DNA from: Argopecten irradians
Lineage: Eukaryota; Mollusca; Bivalvia; Pectinida; Pectinidae
Length of the DNA: 64,000 nt
Assembly (NCBI RefSeq): GCF_041381155.1
Contig: NC_091135.1
Location: 69,738,418-69,802,417 of the forward strand
Reading direction: 5' to 3'
This document shows positions 23,750 through 36,200 of this stretch, in pieces; position 1 is the first letter of the stretch; the number at the start of each line of letters is the position of its first letter. Under the pieces are notes generated by a model. The model was not told where the DNA came from and made no database searches. It saw nothing but the letters and a program-made list of their open reading frames with translations. A program made the translations under genes and the position numbers.

Positions 23750-26410
23750 GAGATGTCTTTGGGGAGTACATATTTAATGACCAAAAGAAAGTATTTGTGT
23801 TATAGAAATGTGAGGTTAGGGGGAATACATATTTCATGGTCATCAAAAAAGTATCTAGGGGCAGATTTAAGTGTCATACCTAGGGGGATACTTATAAAAA
23901 GGCCTTAGAAAAAGTATCTAGGGGGATATTTAAGTGTCATTTCTAGGGGGATACATATTTGATGGCTATAGAAAAAGTATCTAGAGGGAGATTAGTGTAA
24001 TATCAAGGGGGGGGGGGGGGGGTACATATTTGATGGTCATAGAAAAAGTATCTAGAGGGAGATTAGTGTAATATCAAGGGGGGGTACATATTTGATGGTC
24101 ATAGAAAAAGTATCTAGAGGGAGATTAGTGTAATATCTAGGGGGTACATATTTGATGGCCATTGAAAAAGTATCTAGAGGGAGATTAGTGTAATATCAAG
24201 GGGGTTACATATTTGATGGCCATAGAAAAAGTATCTAGAGGGAGATTAGTGTAATATCTAGGGGGATACATATTTGATGGCCATTGAAAAAGATACTAGG
24301 AGGTGATTAGTGTAATATCAAGGGGGTGGGGTGGGGATACATATCTGATGGCCATAAAAAAGTATCTAGAGTGAGATTAGTCTAATATATCAAAGAGCAT
24401 ACATATTAGATGGCCATAGAAAAATATCTAGGGGGAGATTAGTCGATTACCAAGGGGGATACATATTTGATGACCATAGGAAAAGTATCTAGAGTCAGAC
24501 AAGTCTAATATCTAGGGGGTATACATATTTGATGGCCATCGAAAATGTATCTAGGGGGAAATAAGTATGATATCAAGCGGGGATACATATTTGATGGACA
24601 TAAAAAAGTATCTATAGTGAGATTAGTCTAATATATCAAGGGGCATACATATTTGATGGCCATAGAAAAAATATCTAGGGGGAGATTAGTCGATTATCAA
24701 GGGGGATACATATTTGATGGCTATAGAAAAATATCTAGGGGGAGATTAGTCGATTATCAAGGGGGATACATATTTGATGGTCATAGGAAAAGTATCTAGA
24801 GTAAGACAAGTCTAATATCTAGGGGGTATACATATTTGAAGGCCATAGAAAAAGTATCTAGAGTGAGATAAGTCTAATATCTAGGGGGTATACATATTTG
24901 ATGGCCATCGAAAAGTATCTAGGGGGAAATAAGTATGATATCAAGCGGGGATACATATTTGATGGCCATAAAAAAGTATCTAGAGTGAGATTAGTCTAAT
25001 ATATCAAGGGGCATACATATTTGATGGCCATAGAAAAAATATCTAGGGGGAGATTAGTCGATTATCAAGGGGGATACATATTTGATGGCCATAGAAAAAT
25101 ATCTAGGGGGAGATTAGTCGATTATCAAGGGGGATACATATTTGATGGCCATAGAAAAAATATCTAGGGGGAGATTAGTCGATTATCAAGGGGGATACAT
25201 ATTTGATGGCCATAGAAAAAATATCGAGGGGGAGATTAGTCGATTATCAAGGGGGATACATATTTGATGGCCATAGGAAAAGTATCTAGAGTAAGACAAG
25301 TCTAATATCTAGGAGGTATACATATTTGATGGCCATTGAAAATGTATCTTGGGGGAAATAAGTATGATATCAAGCGGGGATACATATTTGATGGCCATAA
25401 AAAAGTATCTAGAGTGAGATTAGTCTAATATATCAAGGGGCATACATATTTGATGGCCATAGAAAAAATATCTAGGGGGAGATTAGTCGATTATCAAGGG
25501 GGATACATATTTGATGGCCATAGAAAAAGTATCTAGAGTGAGATAAGTCTAATATCTAGGGGGTATACATATTTGATGGCCATCGAAAAGTATCTAGGGG
25601 GAAATAAGTATGATATCAAGCGGGGATACATATTTGATGGCCATAAAAAAGTATCTAGAGGGAGATTACTCTAATATCTTAAGGGTATACATATGTGATG
25701 GCCATATAAACATTATCCAGGGGGAGATTAGTCTAATATCAAGGGGGATACATATTTGAGGCCATCGAAAAAGCATCTAGGGGGAGATTAGTGTAATATC
25801 TAGGGGAAGGGGTATACATATTTGATGGCCATAGAAAAACAAGAGGCCCAGAGGGCCTGTATCGCTAACCTGGTTTGTATTGCCATGTAATGTTCTGAAT
25901 ACAGGATCATTGTTTCACTTCTGAAGGAATTTAAAGATTTACCTTTAAATGCTCTACTCTTTCTACTCCAGAGGGTCAGAGCCAAAATTGATACAAACTC
26001 TGTTCCCATTCCCTCAAGGATGTTTCTGGCCAAATTTGGTTACATTCCATGTACAATTCTATGACTAGTAGTGATTAACAGGAAATGTTGACGGATGGAC
26101 TGACGGGCGACGGAAGCCGCGCCATGACATAAGTTCAACAGACCTTCGGATCAGGTGAGCTAATTATCTAGGGGGAGATTCGTGTAATATCTAGGGGGGA
26201 TACATATTTGGTGGCCATAGAAAAAGTATCTAGGAGATTAGTCTAATATCTAGGGGGACACATATTTGATAGCGATAGAAGAAGTACCTAGGGTGAGATT
26301 AGTGTAATATCTAGGGGGATACATATTTGATGGCCATAGAAAAAGTATCAAGGGGGATATTAGTCCAATATCTAAAGGGGGTACATATTTGATGGTCATA
26401 GAAAAAGCAT
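23750..26410 (+). repeat. 60-bp tandem array with higher-order structure
   Basis: About 40 copies of a roughly 60-bp unit with the core TACATATTTGATGGCCAT, then 'agaaaaagtatctag', GGGGGAGATTAGT and 'ctaatatc'. Variant units recur in a fixed order. For example, a GAAATAAGTATGATATCAAG unit followed by a GAGTGAGATTAGTCTAATAT unit repeats near 24550, 24920, 25350 and 25590. A pure G run of about 17 lies at 24007-24024. A SINE-like element interrupts the array at 25838-26163. No open frame of note. Confidence 0.95.
25838..26163 (+). mobile_element. SINE-like dispersed element, copy 2, inserted in the 60-bp array
   Basis: The element opens ACAAGAGGCCCAGAGGGCCT and ends CAGACCTTCGGATCAGGTGA. It shares GAATACAGGATCAT and TTTCTGGCCAAATTTGGTTA with the copy at 18500-18944 in the same orientation. 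Array sequence resumes at once on the right (TTATCTAGGGGGAGATT), so the insertion post-dates the array. Confidence 0.85.
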
Positions 26411-26454
26411 CTTTTTCTATTTTGAACTCTTAATTATTATTTGTACACGTAATT

Positions 26455-26609
26455 AAGGATTGATTGTCAATTTTGTTGCTTGCATTGACTGATGAAGAAA
26501 GTTAATCTCGTGCAAATGAAGTGAACTGCGAAGCAGTTCATGTAACATTTGCACGAGATTAACTTTCTTCATCAGTCAATGCAAGCAACAAAATTGATAA
26601 TCAATCCTT
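26455..26609. mobile_element. Near-perfect palindromic MITE, 155 bp
   Basis: The arms at 26455-26518 and 26546-26609 are inverted copies with a single mismatch seen over 64 bp. The ends are AAGGATTGATT and AATCAATCCTT. The loop is itself a hairpin, GAACTGCGAAGCAGTTC. Such near-identity means a very young insertion or ongoing arm correction. Imperfect similarity continues a few bases outward (ACGTAA and TTACGT). Confidence 0.9.
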
Positions 26610-26619
26610 ATATTTACGT

Positions 26620-28330
26620 TAACCAATTTAAATATCCCGCTTTTGAAAAAAGTCAAATTATATGTATTCGGTATAAGATTATTATACAATTTGCAACATT
26701 GTAGCAGTTATCGTACATGTATGTACAGCTACGGAACAGCCGCCAGTCAGTTCTTTTCGTCACCAAGGCAACATAAAATGTAGTTCCGAAAATAACTTCA
26801 TTCTTTGCGCGTTGTTACAATTAAAAACGGCGATTTTGAAATATTGTTTTTATGTACAAGAATTAATGGCTTAAATTTTATCATAAAAACATGATCATGT
26901 AGCTTCAAATAAAAAAAATACTGCGCAGTACTAGCAGTGCAGTCAACGTGTAATCCGGTTGCTCGATTTAGCAGGGGTCCGGTTTTGAAGAAAATGACGT
27001 TTGTGGTGAAAATGCTGAATAGTTGGTATCTAAACATAATCAAATCTTTTAAAAATCAATTGCGATTGTTGTGGAATGTACCTGAATGTTGTATTTCCGT
27101 CTGGTAATTGTTTGTAGCTGGCAGTTAAATGTTTATTAACTAAACCTGTTGTGAAATCCAACCCCTGTGTCTATGGTATGCGATGCAGTCCAAGAACCAT
27201 GCTTCAGGGGCTCAATAAAACGTGTTAAAATGTGGGATTTAGTCGCAGATCACTGGAAGACTTGTGTGTTATTCTTAAAATGTGATAACTTCTCTGTCAA
27301 CTGGAGTTTTAGGATTAAAATTCTGTATAAAGTAAGTAGAGAAACATTGATTTGAAATGTTTGTGGTTTCCAACGACCCTCGAATGCCGTGGGTTTTTAC
27401 ACTCGCAGAATCGTTTCGTTAGGCTTATGTCACTGAAATCAGCCTGTTTGGTATTTGAGCGTATTTTTATGGAATCTATCGTTTCTAAGCTTACATGTAT
27501 GTCACCGTTTCACATATAGATCTATATATTGTACACATTATCCTAACTATTTGCGTTCGATTATGCCTACTTCGATGAGTGATGAACATCGCTGCGCTCA
27601 GTAGCCTATGTTCAGCATTTTCCGGGGCTTGAGCCTAAGTCATCGTTTCTTCAAAATACGTGTAAAATATCTGTAATATCATATTACTAACAATTTCTAA
27701 TATCACTTTATCAAATATTTCTGTCTGTGTTTCTAAATGTACAGCGATAGGCCACATCCCAGAAAGTTCATTCAAAACTGAAGCGGCGTAAAACTAGGTT
27801 AAAATGTAAACAATGTCAAAATGTATTCTCACGCCGGTCAGAGGTCAGCGCGTGACCAAGCATCATCATTGGGAAATGAAGTGATCGGAGTTTACTAGTT
27901 TCATTGAGGCGGAGCGAAGTGAAAATGTAAATATATTATGATAAATGCATTCCATAATTCTCAAAATATTGTTAACTTTTGGTGGTGAAAAACATATTAA
28001 AAGCTCTTCTTGATTCGTCAGTATGGAAAATCACAGCACATTTTTAAAGATATTTACTTTATTATCTCCTTAGGATATTTTATGAGCACCATACATGCAT
28101 GTACAGTAGTATTTTAGTTTAAAGAGGATTTCATTGAAAAATGATAATGATTGAATATAATTAATTTTCAAATTCATTTATATATTATAGTAGATTGTCG
28201 GATGTTGACGCATCAAACACAAAAGACGCTGAATAATGTTATAAAAATTTGTAATTTTTAAAAACTCATATTGGCAGCTCAATGTTTAACGCCAATATCT
28301 TCTGTCTGCCTCTGTGTCTGCATCCATAAA
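26620..28330. other. Non-coding region, no gene recognised
   Basis: No exon could be supported on either strand. A short plus-strand frame at 27167-27355 has no recognisable domain. Confidence 0.4.
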
Positions 28331-28560
28331 ATGCTAAAACATCATCAGGTCCCCACCTATTGTACTAAATGTTGTGTGGATGAAGATATCATACATCTAT
28401 TTTGTATTTATGAAAATAAAATACTAGATATAGTCCTAAGCTAATCGCTGATAATTATATCCTTTCTTCTACATGCGTATTTCAAATTATATCAGTTATT
28501 GATCATGGTATTTTATTATGTATTTTATCTTGATCAATGCCTGACACTTTAACAAACTAA
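28330..28560 (+). mobile_element. LINE remnant, ORF2 zinc-like tail
   Basis: One frame reads CTKCCVDEDIIHLFCIYENK, the CxxC...H...C signature found after the reverse transcriptase in molluscan LINEs. It is surrounded by AT-rich decayed sequence. The boundaries are approximate. Confidence 0.55.
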
Positions 28561-29059
28561 TTGATCATTAAAACTATATACATCACATTGTATACACCAT
28601 TTACTTGTTGGAAAATATTAGGTTTCCAATTTGCAATAACATTTATATCTGCATGCATGTTAATAATGCTTCATATTACATTAATGATCGAATCATATTG
28701 GAACATATATATCAGCATACCATGATATTAAAAAAAGTTTATGATTGTATTTAATTTAATTGTGTATTATTCTGTGACCACATTAAATTAGTTAAAGAAT
28801 TTCAAACATTAGTTTTTAGATATTATCAATTCGCTTTAATCATTATTATTTTCTTAATTACTATATTACACTTATTGATAGAGCATGCAGTTAGTATGCA
28901 CAGCTGTCACTTTAATTGTGCATACATGTACATAAAATGCAAGTTTCACAAAACATCTGTACACTAAAATGTATAATAATTATATTTTCAAAACAAATTT
29001 TATCTCATAGTTTGGTTTTGGATTGATGTTTATTCTCACTGTTGTGATTATGTGGTAGA

Positions 29060-29350
29060 TACACACAGGTAATTTTTATAGGTGCCCTCTACCTGTATCA
29101 GTGTCAGGTGTGACTCCCACGGTGCTGTTATGTAATACAGGTAAACTAGGTGTAATTTACTACCTGTACAGTCACATTGTCACCTATATAGGCATATACT
29201 GCTGATTTTCTGGTTATTTTCTTATAACCTTACCCATCTTTATTTGGAAAGCATAAACAGACAATAGGGGATACTTTTTTGATAGAGGGGTGGGGTGACT
29301 TTTTTGGTATCCGGATACTTTTTTGATGGGGGATACTTTTTGATATGACA
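29060..29350 (-). repeat. Repeat with 'tatcaaaaaagtatcc' motifs, right inverted copy
   Basis: GGGGATACTTTTTTGATAG and its neighbours are the reverse complement of the block at 19425-19510. The CAGGTA/CACCT-rich flank (29060-29200) matches the flank of the left copy in inverted order. The two copies are about 9.4-9.9 kb apart. Confidence 0.55.
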
Positions 29351-29499
29351 CCGGGATAAAACCAAACAAGTTCAGGATGCCCTGAGATACCTATCAATGA
29401 CCCATGACCTGCAAACTTGAGGCCTGCATACAGGGAATTTTCGAATATGGTTATTATGGCATACCAAATATACAGTTACCACTGTACTTCTAACTACAA

Positions 29500-29540
29500 C
29501 ACACACACACACAAACACACACACTTACCAATCCACGCAG

Positions 29541-29573
<33 letters not shown>
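29500..29573. repeat. (AC)n microsatellite
   Basis: Two interrupted runs of CA repeats. Confidence 0.9.
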
Positions 29574-29578
<5 letters not shown>

Positions 29579-30051
29579 TAACACCCTATCAAACACACAT
29601 TTATCAATAATTTAAAACTACAACATTCAACACCTCAAGATACTTACAATAAAATATGACTCCTCATCATGAACACACGACACCCGCGACCAATCGTGAC
29701 GACACACACAGTGACGGTACTTACTTGTTGTATGAGTTATGTGATCTGTGGTATGGAAGGCAGTACTCTGCGATCGTGTCCAATGTCAATAGTCGATGTT
29801 GAATGTTCACGCCCTTGAATTACTTGTAAACCATAGAATAACACATCAACAGATTGACAATAAATATTTATTTAAGATGTTTGTAGTAATAAACAATAGA
29901 CAAAATGGTTGGATTCTTTTTCATTCTGCGTTACAGCCAATCACTCTTCAGCTTTTTGTAATACACGTACGGCTCACTTCATAATAGGAACTATAGAAAC
30001 ATTTTTTTAATAAACATAGATACACGGTATATAAACATCAGTGCATTTTAT

Positions 30052-31027
30052 CACAGGGACCTGGCACGAAAATTTTTAACCATTAGTATACATATATATA
30101 TTATAGTATCAAGGGTATGAACTCGGCGGTCGAGAAAAACCGACCTATTTTTTTTAAAATCGTGATTATTTTAATAAATAGGTTTTATACAACATTGACG
30201 GATATCTTACCTTAAAGAGAAATAATTTATCTTTCCATTCAGTGTTTGATGAACAAAATTGGTCAAGTATTGACGAAGTTATGGCTTGATGAATCGGGAA
30301 ATTTACGATAAATATGCTAGGTAGATATTTCCTTGTCCGGTAGAAATGTCGTCTCGGCTCTAATGGGTACCTCAAAAACCAAGCCAAAATCACAAAATCT
30401 ACGCTTGTGGTGGTAAACAGTACCCATAACTGTGTTCATCCACAATCTCCTTTGGAGGTGTCATGACGTATCGTGACTACATTATGCAAATTATGTAGTG
30501 TTGTGCTTGTGAGTAAACTCGAGAAGCGTTCCGAAGAACAAATGAACATGGCGGTGACGGTTAAAGTAAGAGAGCTACACGATGTTTAAATGGTGTTTCT
30601 ACAAAGTACGGATGATGACACCTGCAAAGGAGATTGTGGATGAACACAGTTATGGGTACTGTTTACCACCACAAGCGTAGATTTTGTGATTTTGGCTTGG
30701 TTTTTTAGGTACCCATTAGAGCCGAGACGACATTTCGACCGGACAGGGAAATGTCTACCTAGCATATTTGTCGTAAATTTCCCGATTCATCAAGCCATAA
30801 CTTCGTCAATTCTTGGCCAATTTTGTTCATCAAGCACTCAATGGAAAGATAAATTATTTCTCTTTAAGGTAAGATATCTGTCAATATTGCACAGAACCAA
30901 TTTATTAAAATAATCACGGTTTTAAAAAATAGATCCGTTTTTCTCGACCGCCGAGTTCATACCCTTGATACTATAATATATATATATGTATACTGTTAGT
31001 TTTAAAAAATCGTGCCAGGTCCCTGTG
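30052..31027. mobile_element. hAT-like foldback element, 976 bp, with 8-bp target duplication
   Basis: Two inverted arms of about 410-420 bp (30052 to about 30465, and about 30608 to 31027) flank a unique centre of about 140 bp. The outer ends are CACAGGGACCTGGCACG and its exact reverse complement. CATTTTAT lies directly outside both ends (30044-30051 and 31028-31035), an exact 8-bp duplication. An 8-bp duplication and CAGGG-type ends point to the hAT superfamily. No transposase is present; the mirrored 75-codon frames in the two arms are a by-product of the inversion. Arm identity is high but imperfect. Confidence 0.9.
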
Positions 31028-31035
31028 CATTTTAT

Positions 31036-31965
31036 ATAAATAGCAAGACAAGTATAATAAATAACATACATCATAACAAAGTGCCCTCCTGATACTGTGT
31101 GACGATCCTTCTCGATACTCCAGGGGATTCTATCACTGACATTATATCCACCCCTGGATTATATATCATAGTCAAACTGGAGGCAGTTCAGAGACTGACC
31201 AATTACATGCCTGCAGAGACTTCATTTAAGGACTCAAGAGAGAGACAGAGAGAGATATATAGAGTGACGCAATTTTTATGTATATCAAAAGACAAAATAA
31301 CCTCTGTTTTTGTTTTTTTGTTGTTGTTTTGTTTTGTTGCCTACAGATTTACTATAAGTTAGTCCAGGGGTAGATAACACGATAGTGATAGTAACCTCAC
31401 CAGGAGTATTTTTATGTAACATAATTAGTGTACCCACCACCCGCGGGTGCTTTGATAAGTTAAAAACTACATACCGAGGTTTATACCTACATACACACAT
31501 AACGATACCTAACTATAGAAACACCTTTTACAACAACATTTATTTGTGCAGGTTTCTCCCCTATCACAAGCAATGCATCACAACAAATAGGTATCTACTA
31601 AATTAAATAAATATGAACCCCTATAGAACCAGTACACATCCCGTTGTCCGTACCCGGGTTTCTGTGGGTTTTTTTTTATAATTGTTTTATTTGTTTACAA
31701 ATATATTAAGGTTTCTGTGTTAATGGCTGTGCCGTGTACGTTCATTTTGAGTTTTGGTTATAGTTAAACAATGACTGTATTCGTTCGCTCGCGGTGTTTG
31801 TGAATACAATACATTGACTGAACTCGTCATACAATAAACAATAAATGTCATCTCACTGTTTATGGTTTGAACGAACGATTGCAGACAAACAAAGGCACTG
31901 GATAAGCGTCAGTATAATACTTTCTCAAACGATTAATAAATGAAAATATATCGAACAATCAAGAC
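31036..31965. other. Non-coding, downstream of the guanylate cyclase
   Basis: No gene was supported. On the minus strand an AATAAA equivalent (plus TTTATT near 31690) could serve the cyclase transcript if its 3' UTR runs through the 50-bp array. This is only a possibility. Confidence 0.3.
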
Positions 31966-32815
31966 AGCAAAACGACGTTAATTCACTGCCATTACCATTC
32001 TCACATAAAATGGTTAGATAAAACGACGTCAATCCACTCTCATGACCTTCTCACATGAAATGGTTACATAAAACGACGTCAATTCACTCTCATGACCTTC
32101 TCATAAAATGGTTACATAAAACGACGTCAATTCACTGTTATGGCCTTCTCACATAAAATGGTTACATAAAACGACGTCAATTCACTCTCATGGCCTTCTC
32201 ACATAAAATCGTTACCTAAAACGACGTCAATTCACTCTCATGGCCTTCCCACATAAAATCGTTACCTAAAACGACGTCAATTCACTCTCATGGCCTTCTC
32301 ACATAAAATCGTTACATAAAACGACATCAATTCACTGTTATGGCTTTCTAACATAAATTGGTTACATAAAACGATGTCAATTCACTGTTATGGCCTTCTC
32401 ACATAAAATGGTTACATAAAACGACGTCAATTCACTCTCATGGCCTTCTCACATAAAATGGTTACATAAAACGACGTCAATTCACTCTCATGGCCTTCTC
32501 ACATAAAATGGTTACATAAAACGACGTAAATTCACTGTTATGGCCTTCTCACAAAAATAGTTACATAAAATGACGTCAATTCAACGTCATGGCCTTCTCA
32601 CATAAAATGGTTACATAAAACAGCGTCAATTCACTATCATGACCTTTTCACATAAACTGGTTACATAAAACGACGTCAATTCACTGTTATGGCTTTCTAA
32701 CATAAATTGGTTACATAAAACGATGTCAATTCACTGTCGTGACCTTCTCATATCAAATGGTTACATTAAAAAGCGTCAATCCACTCTCATGGCCTTCTCA
32801 CATAAAATGGTTAAA
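31966..32815. repeat. 50-bp tandem array downstream of the cyclase stop codon
   Basis: About 17 copies of a 50-bp unit containing ACGACGTCAATTCACT, then 'catggccttctcac' and ATAAAATGGTTACATAAA. Copies differ by a few bases, and those at the edges are more diverged. The array starts about 100 bp past the cyclase stop codon, so it is probably transcribed as 3' UTR or just beyond it. On the gene's strand each unit has TTGACGTCGT, one base from a CRE (TGACGTCA), and a GTGAGA word. Confidence 0.95.
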
Positions 32816-32915
32816 TCATAAGACACAACATTTGGTACATGATGAGGAGGGAGGGACTCCCGGTCGCTGGTACTCCATAAATGTGTCATGGTTTGTGGAC
32901 AGCAGTGAATATTCA

Positions 32916-33020
32916 TCATTTTGCAATATCATCTGGGTCCATGAAAGTGCAGGATTTTCTAATTTCTGTGTTGGTTCCAGTTTTACCAACCAACCAAAAC
33001 GTTCGCATCAGACCTTTCCC
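32916..33020 (-). CDS. Receptor-type guanylate cyclase, last coding exon
   Basis: A TTCGCTTTTAG acceptor on the minus strand leads into 34 codons and TGA. It starts in phase 0 with GKGLMRTFWLVGK, the conserved GKG.M.TYWL segment that closes the class III cyclase domain in receptor guanylate cyclases. A short tail (RKSCTFMDPDDIAK) follows. It joins in frame to the exon at 54880-54971, giving EVEIK-GKGLMRTFWL exactly as in the family. The intron between them is 21,859 bp and almost entirely satellite. I cannot tell which orthologue this is, because the extracellular and kinase-like parts lie outside the window. Confidence 0.95.
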   Translation of the reverse strand, partial: GKGLMRTFWLVGKTGTNTEIRKSCTFMDPDDIAK

Positions 33021-33256
33021 CTAAAAGCGAAAAAGAAGGTTGATAATCATATCGTGTTACTATTGTCAATAAAACGGACGTAATATCAAAGAGGATATAA
33101 GTGATCTATTAAAATGTAACAGAGATATTCCTCAAAAAAGTTTTGGGTCCTACCTAGGTATGCATTTTATACCTATCCTCAAAAGATAATAAAATGATTT
33201 TTAAGGAATTATATGAAATGTGCTTTAAAGGCTACTAAGGAGACAAAACCCTGACG

Positions 33257-36200
33257 CCCTTTATTTCTACTTCTCCCCTCTCCTCAATGTACTGACCTTT
33301 ACCTCTACTTCTCCCCTCTCCTCAATGTACTGACCTTTATTTCTACTTCTCCCCTCTCCTCAATGTTCTCACCTTTATATCTACTTCTCCCCTCTCCTCA
33401 ATGTTCTCACCTTTATATCTACTTCTCCCCTCTCCTCAATGTACTCACCTTTATATCTACTTCTCCCCTGTCCTCAATGTTCTCACCTTTATTTCTATTT
33501 CTCCCCTCTCCTCAATGTTCTCACCTTTATATCTACTTCTCCCCTGTCCTCAATGTTCTCACCTTTATTTCTACTTCTCCCCTCTCCTCAATGTTCTCAC
33601 CTTTATATCTACTTCTCCCCTGTCCTCAATGTTCTCACCTTTATTTCTACTTCTCCCCTCTCCTCAATGTTCTCACCTTTATATCTACTTCTCCCCTCTC
33701 CTCTATGTACTAACCTTTATTTCTACTTCTCCCCTCTCCTCAATGTTCTCACCTTTATATCTACTTCTCCCCTCTCCTCAATGTTCTCACCTTTATTTCT
33801 ACTTCTCCCCTCTCCTCAATGTTCTCACCTTTATATCTACTTCTCCCCTCTCCTCTATGTACTAACCTTTATTTCTACTTCTCCCCTCTCCTCAATGTTC
33901 TCACCTTTATATCTACTTCTCCCCTCTCCTCAATGTTCTCACCTTTATATCTACTTCTCCCCTCTCCTCAATGTACTAACCTTTATATCTACTTCTCCCC
34001 TGTCCTCAATGTTCTCACCTTTATTTCTACTTCACCCCTCTCCTCAATGTTCTCACCTTTATATCTACTTCTCCCCTCTCCTCAATGTTCTTACGTTTAT
34101 TTCTACTTCTCCCCTCTCCTCAATGTACTCACCTTTATTTCTACTTCTCCCCTCTCCTCTATGTACTAACCTTTATTTCTACTTCTCCCCTCTCCTCAAT
34201 GTACTCAACTTTATTTCTACTTCTCCCCTCTCCTCAATGTTCTCACCTTTATTTCTATTTCTCCCCTCTCCTCAATGTTCTCACCTTTATTTCTACTTCT
34301 CCTCTCTCCTCAATGTACTAACCTTTATTTCTACTTCTCCCCTCTCCTCAATGTCTCACCTTTATTTCTACTTCTCCCCTCTCCTCAATGTTCTCACCTT
34401 TATTTCTACTTCTCCCCTCTCCTCAATGTTCTCACCTTTATTTCTACTTCTCCCCTCTCCTCAATGTTCTCACCTTTATTTCTACTTCTCCCTCTCCTCA
34501 ATGTACTAACCTTTATTTCTACTTCTCCCCTCTCCTCAATGTACTAACCTTTATTTCTACTTCTCCCCTCTCCTCTGCTCAATGTACTCACCTTTATTTC
34601 TACTTCTCCCCTCTCCTCAATGTACTGACCTTTATTTCTACCTCTCCTCAATGTACTAACCTTTATATCTACTTCTCCCCTCTCCTCTATGTTCTCACCT
34701 TTATATCTACTTCTCCCCTCTCCTCTATGTACTAACCTTTATTTCTACTTCTCCCCTCTCCTCAATGTTCTCACCTTTAATTTCTATTTCTCCCCTCTCC
34801 TCAATGTTCTCACCTTTATTTCTACTTCTCTACTTCTCCCTCTCCTCAATGTTCTCACCTTTATTTCTACTTCTCCCCTCTCCTCAATGTTCTCACCTTT
34901 ATTTCTACTTCTCCCCTCTCCTCAATGTACTAACCTTTATTTCTACTTCTCCCCTCTCCTCAATGTTCTCACCTTTATTTCTACTTCTCCCCTCTCCTCA
35001 ATGTACTAACCTTTATATCTACTTCTCCCCTCTCCTCTATGTACTAACCTTTATTTCTACTTCTCCCCTCTCCTCAATGTTCTCACCTTTATATCTACTT
35101 CTCCCCTCTCCTCTATGTACTACTAACCTTTATTTCTACTTCTCCCCTCTCCTCTATGTACTAACCTTTATTTCTACTTCTCCCCTCTCCTCAATGTACT
35201 GAACTTTATTTCTACTTCTCCCTTCTCCTCAATGTTCTCAACTTCATTTCTACTTCTCCCCTCTCCTCAATGTACTAACCTTTATTTCTACTTCTCCCCT
35301 CTCCTCAATGTTCTCACCTTTATTTCTTACTTCTCCCCTCTCCTCAATGTACTAACCTTTATTTCTACTTCTCCCCTCTCCTCAATGTACTGAACTTTAT
35401 TTCTACTTCTCCCTCTCCTCAATGTTCTCAACTTCATTTCTACTTCTCCCCTCTCCTCAATGTTCTCACCTTTATATCTACTTCTCCCCTCTCCTCAATG
35501 TACTGACCTTTATTTCTACTTCTCCCCTCTCCTCAATGTACTCACCTTTATTTCTACTTCTCCCCTCTCCTCAATGTACTAACCTTTATGTCTACTTCTC
35601 AACTCTCTTCAATGTTCTCACCTTTATTTCTACTTCTCCCCTCTCCTCAATGTTCTCACCTTTATTTCTACTTCTCCCCTCTCCTCAATGTACTGACCTA
35701 TACTCTATTTCTACTTCTCCCCTCCCCTCTCCTCAATGTACTGACCTTTATTTCTACTTCTCCCCTCTCCTCAATGTTCTCACCTTTATTTCTACTTCTC
35801 CCCTCTCCTCAATGTTCTCACCTTTATTTCTACTTCTCCCCTCTCCTCAATGTACTCACCTTTATTTCTACTTCTCCCCTCTCCTCAATGTACTCACCTT
35901 TATATCTACTTCTCCCCTCTCCTCAATGTTCTCACCTTTATTTCTACTTCTCCCCTCTCCTCAATGTTCTCACCTTTATATCTACTTCTCCCCTCTCCTC
36001 AATGTACTAACCTTTATTTCTACTTCTCCCCTCTCCTCAATGTTCTCACCTTTATATCTACTTCTCCCCTCTCCTCAATGTTCTCACCTTTATTTCTACT
36101 TCTCCCCTCTCCTCAATGTACTAACCTTTATTTCTACTTCTCCCCTCTCCTCAATGTTCTCACCTTTATATCTACTTCTCCCCTCTCCTCAATGTACTAA

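Noticed and set aside
30166..30913. Two nearly identical 75-codon frames in opposite orientation
   Set aside because: They are the same sequence in the two arms of the hAT-like foldback element, with no domain match.
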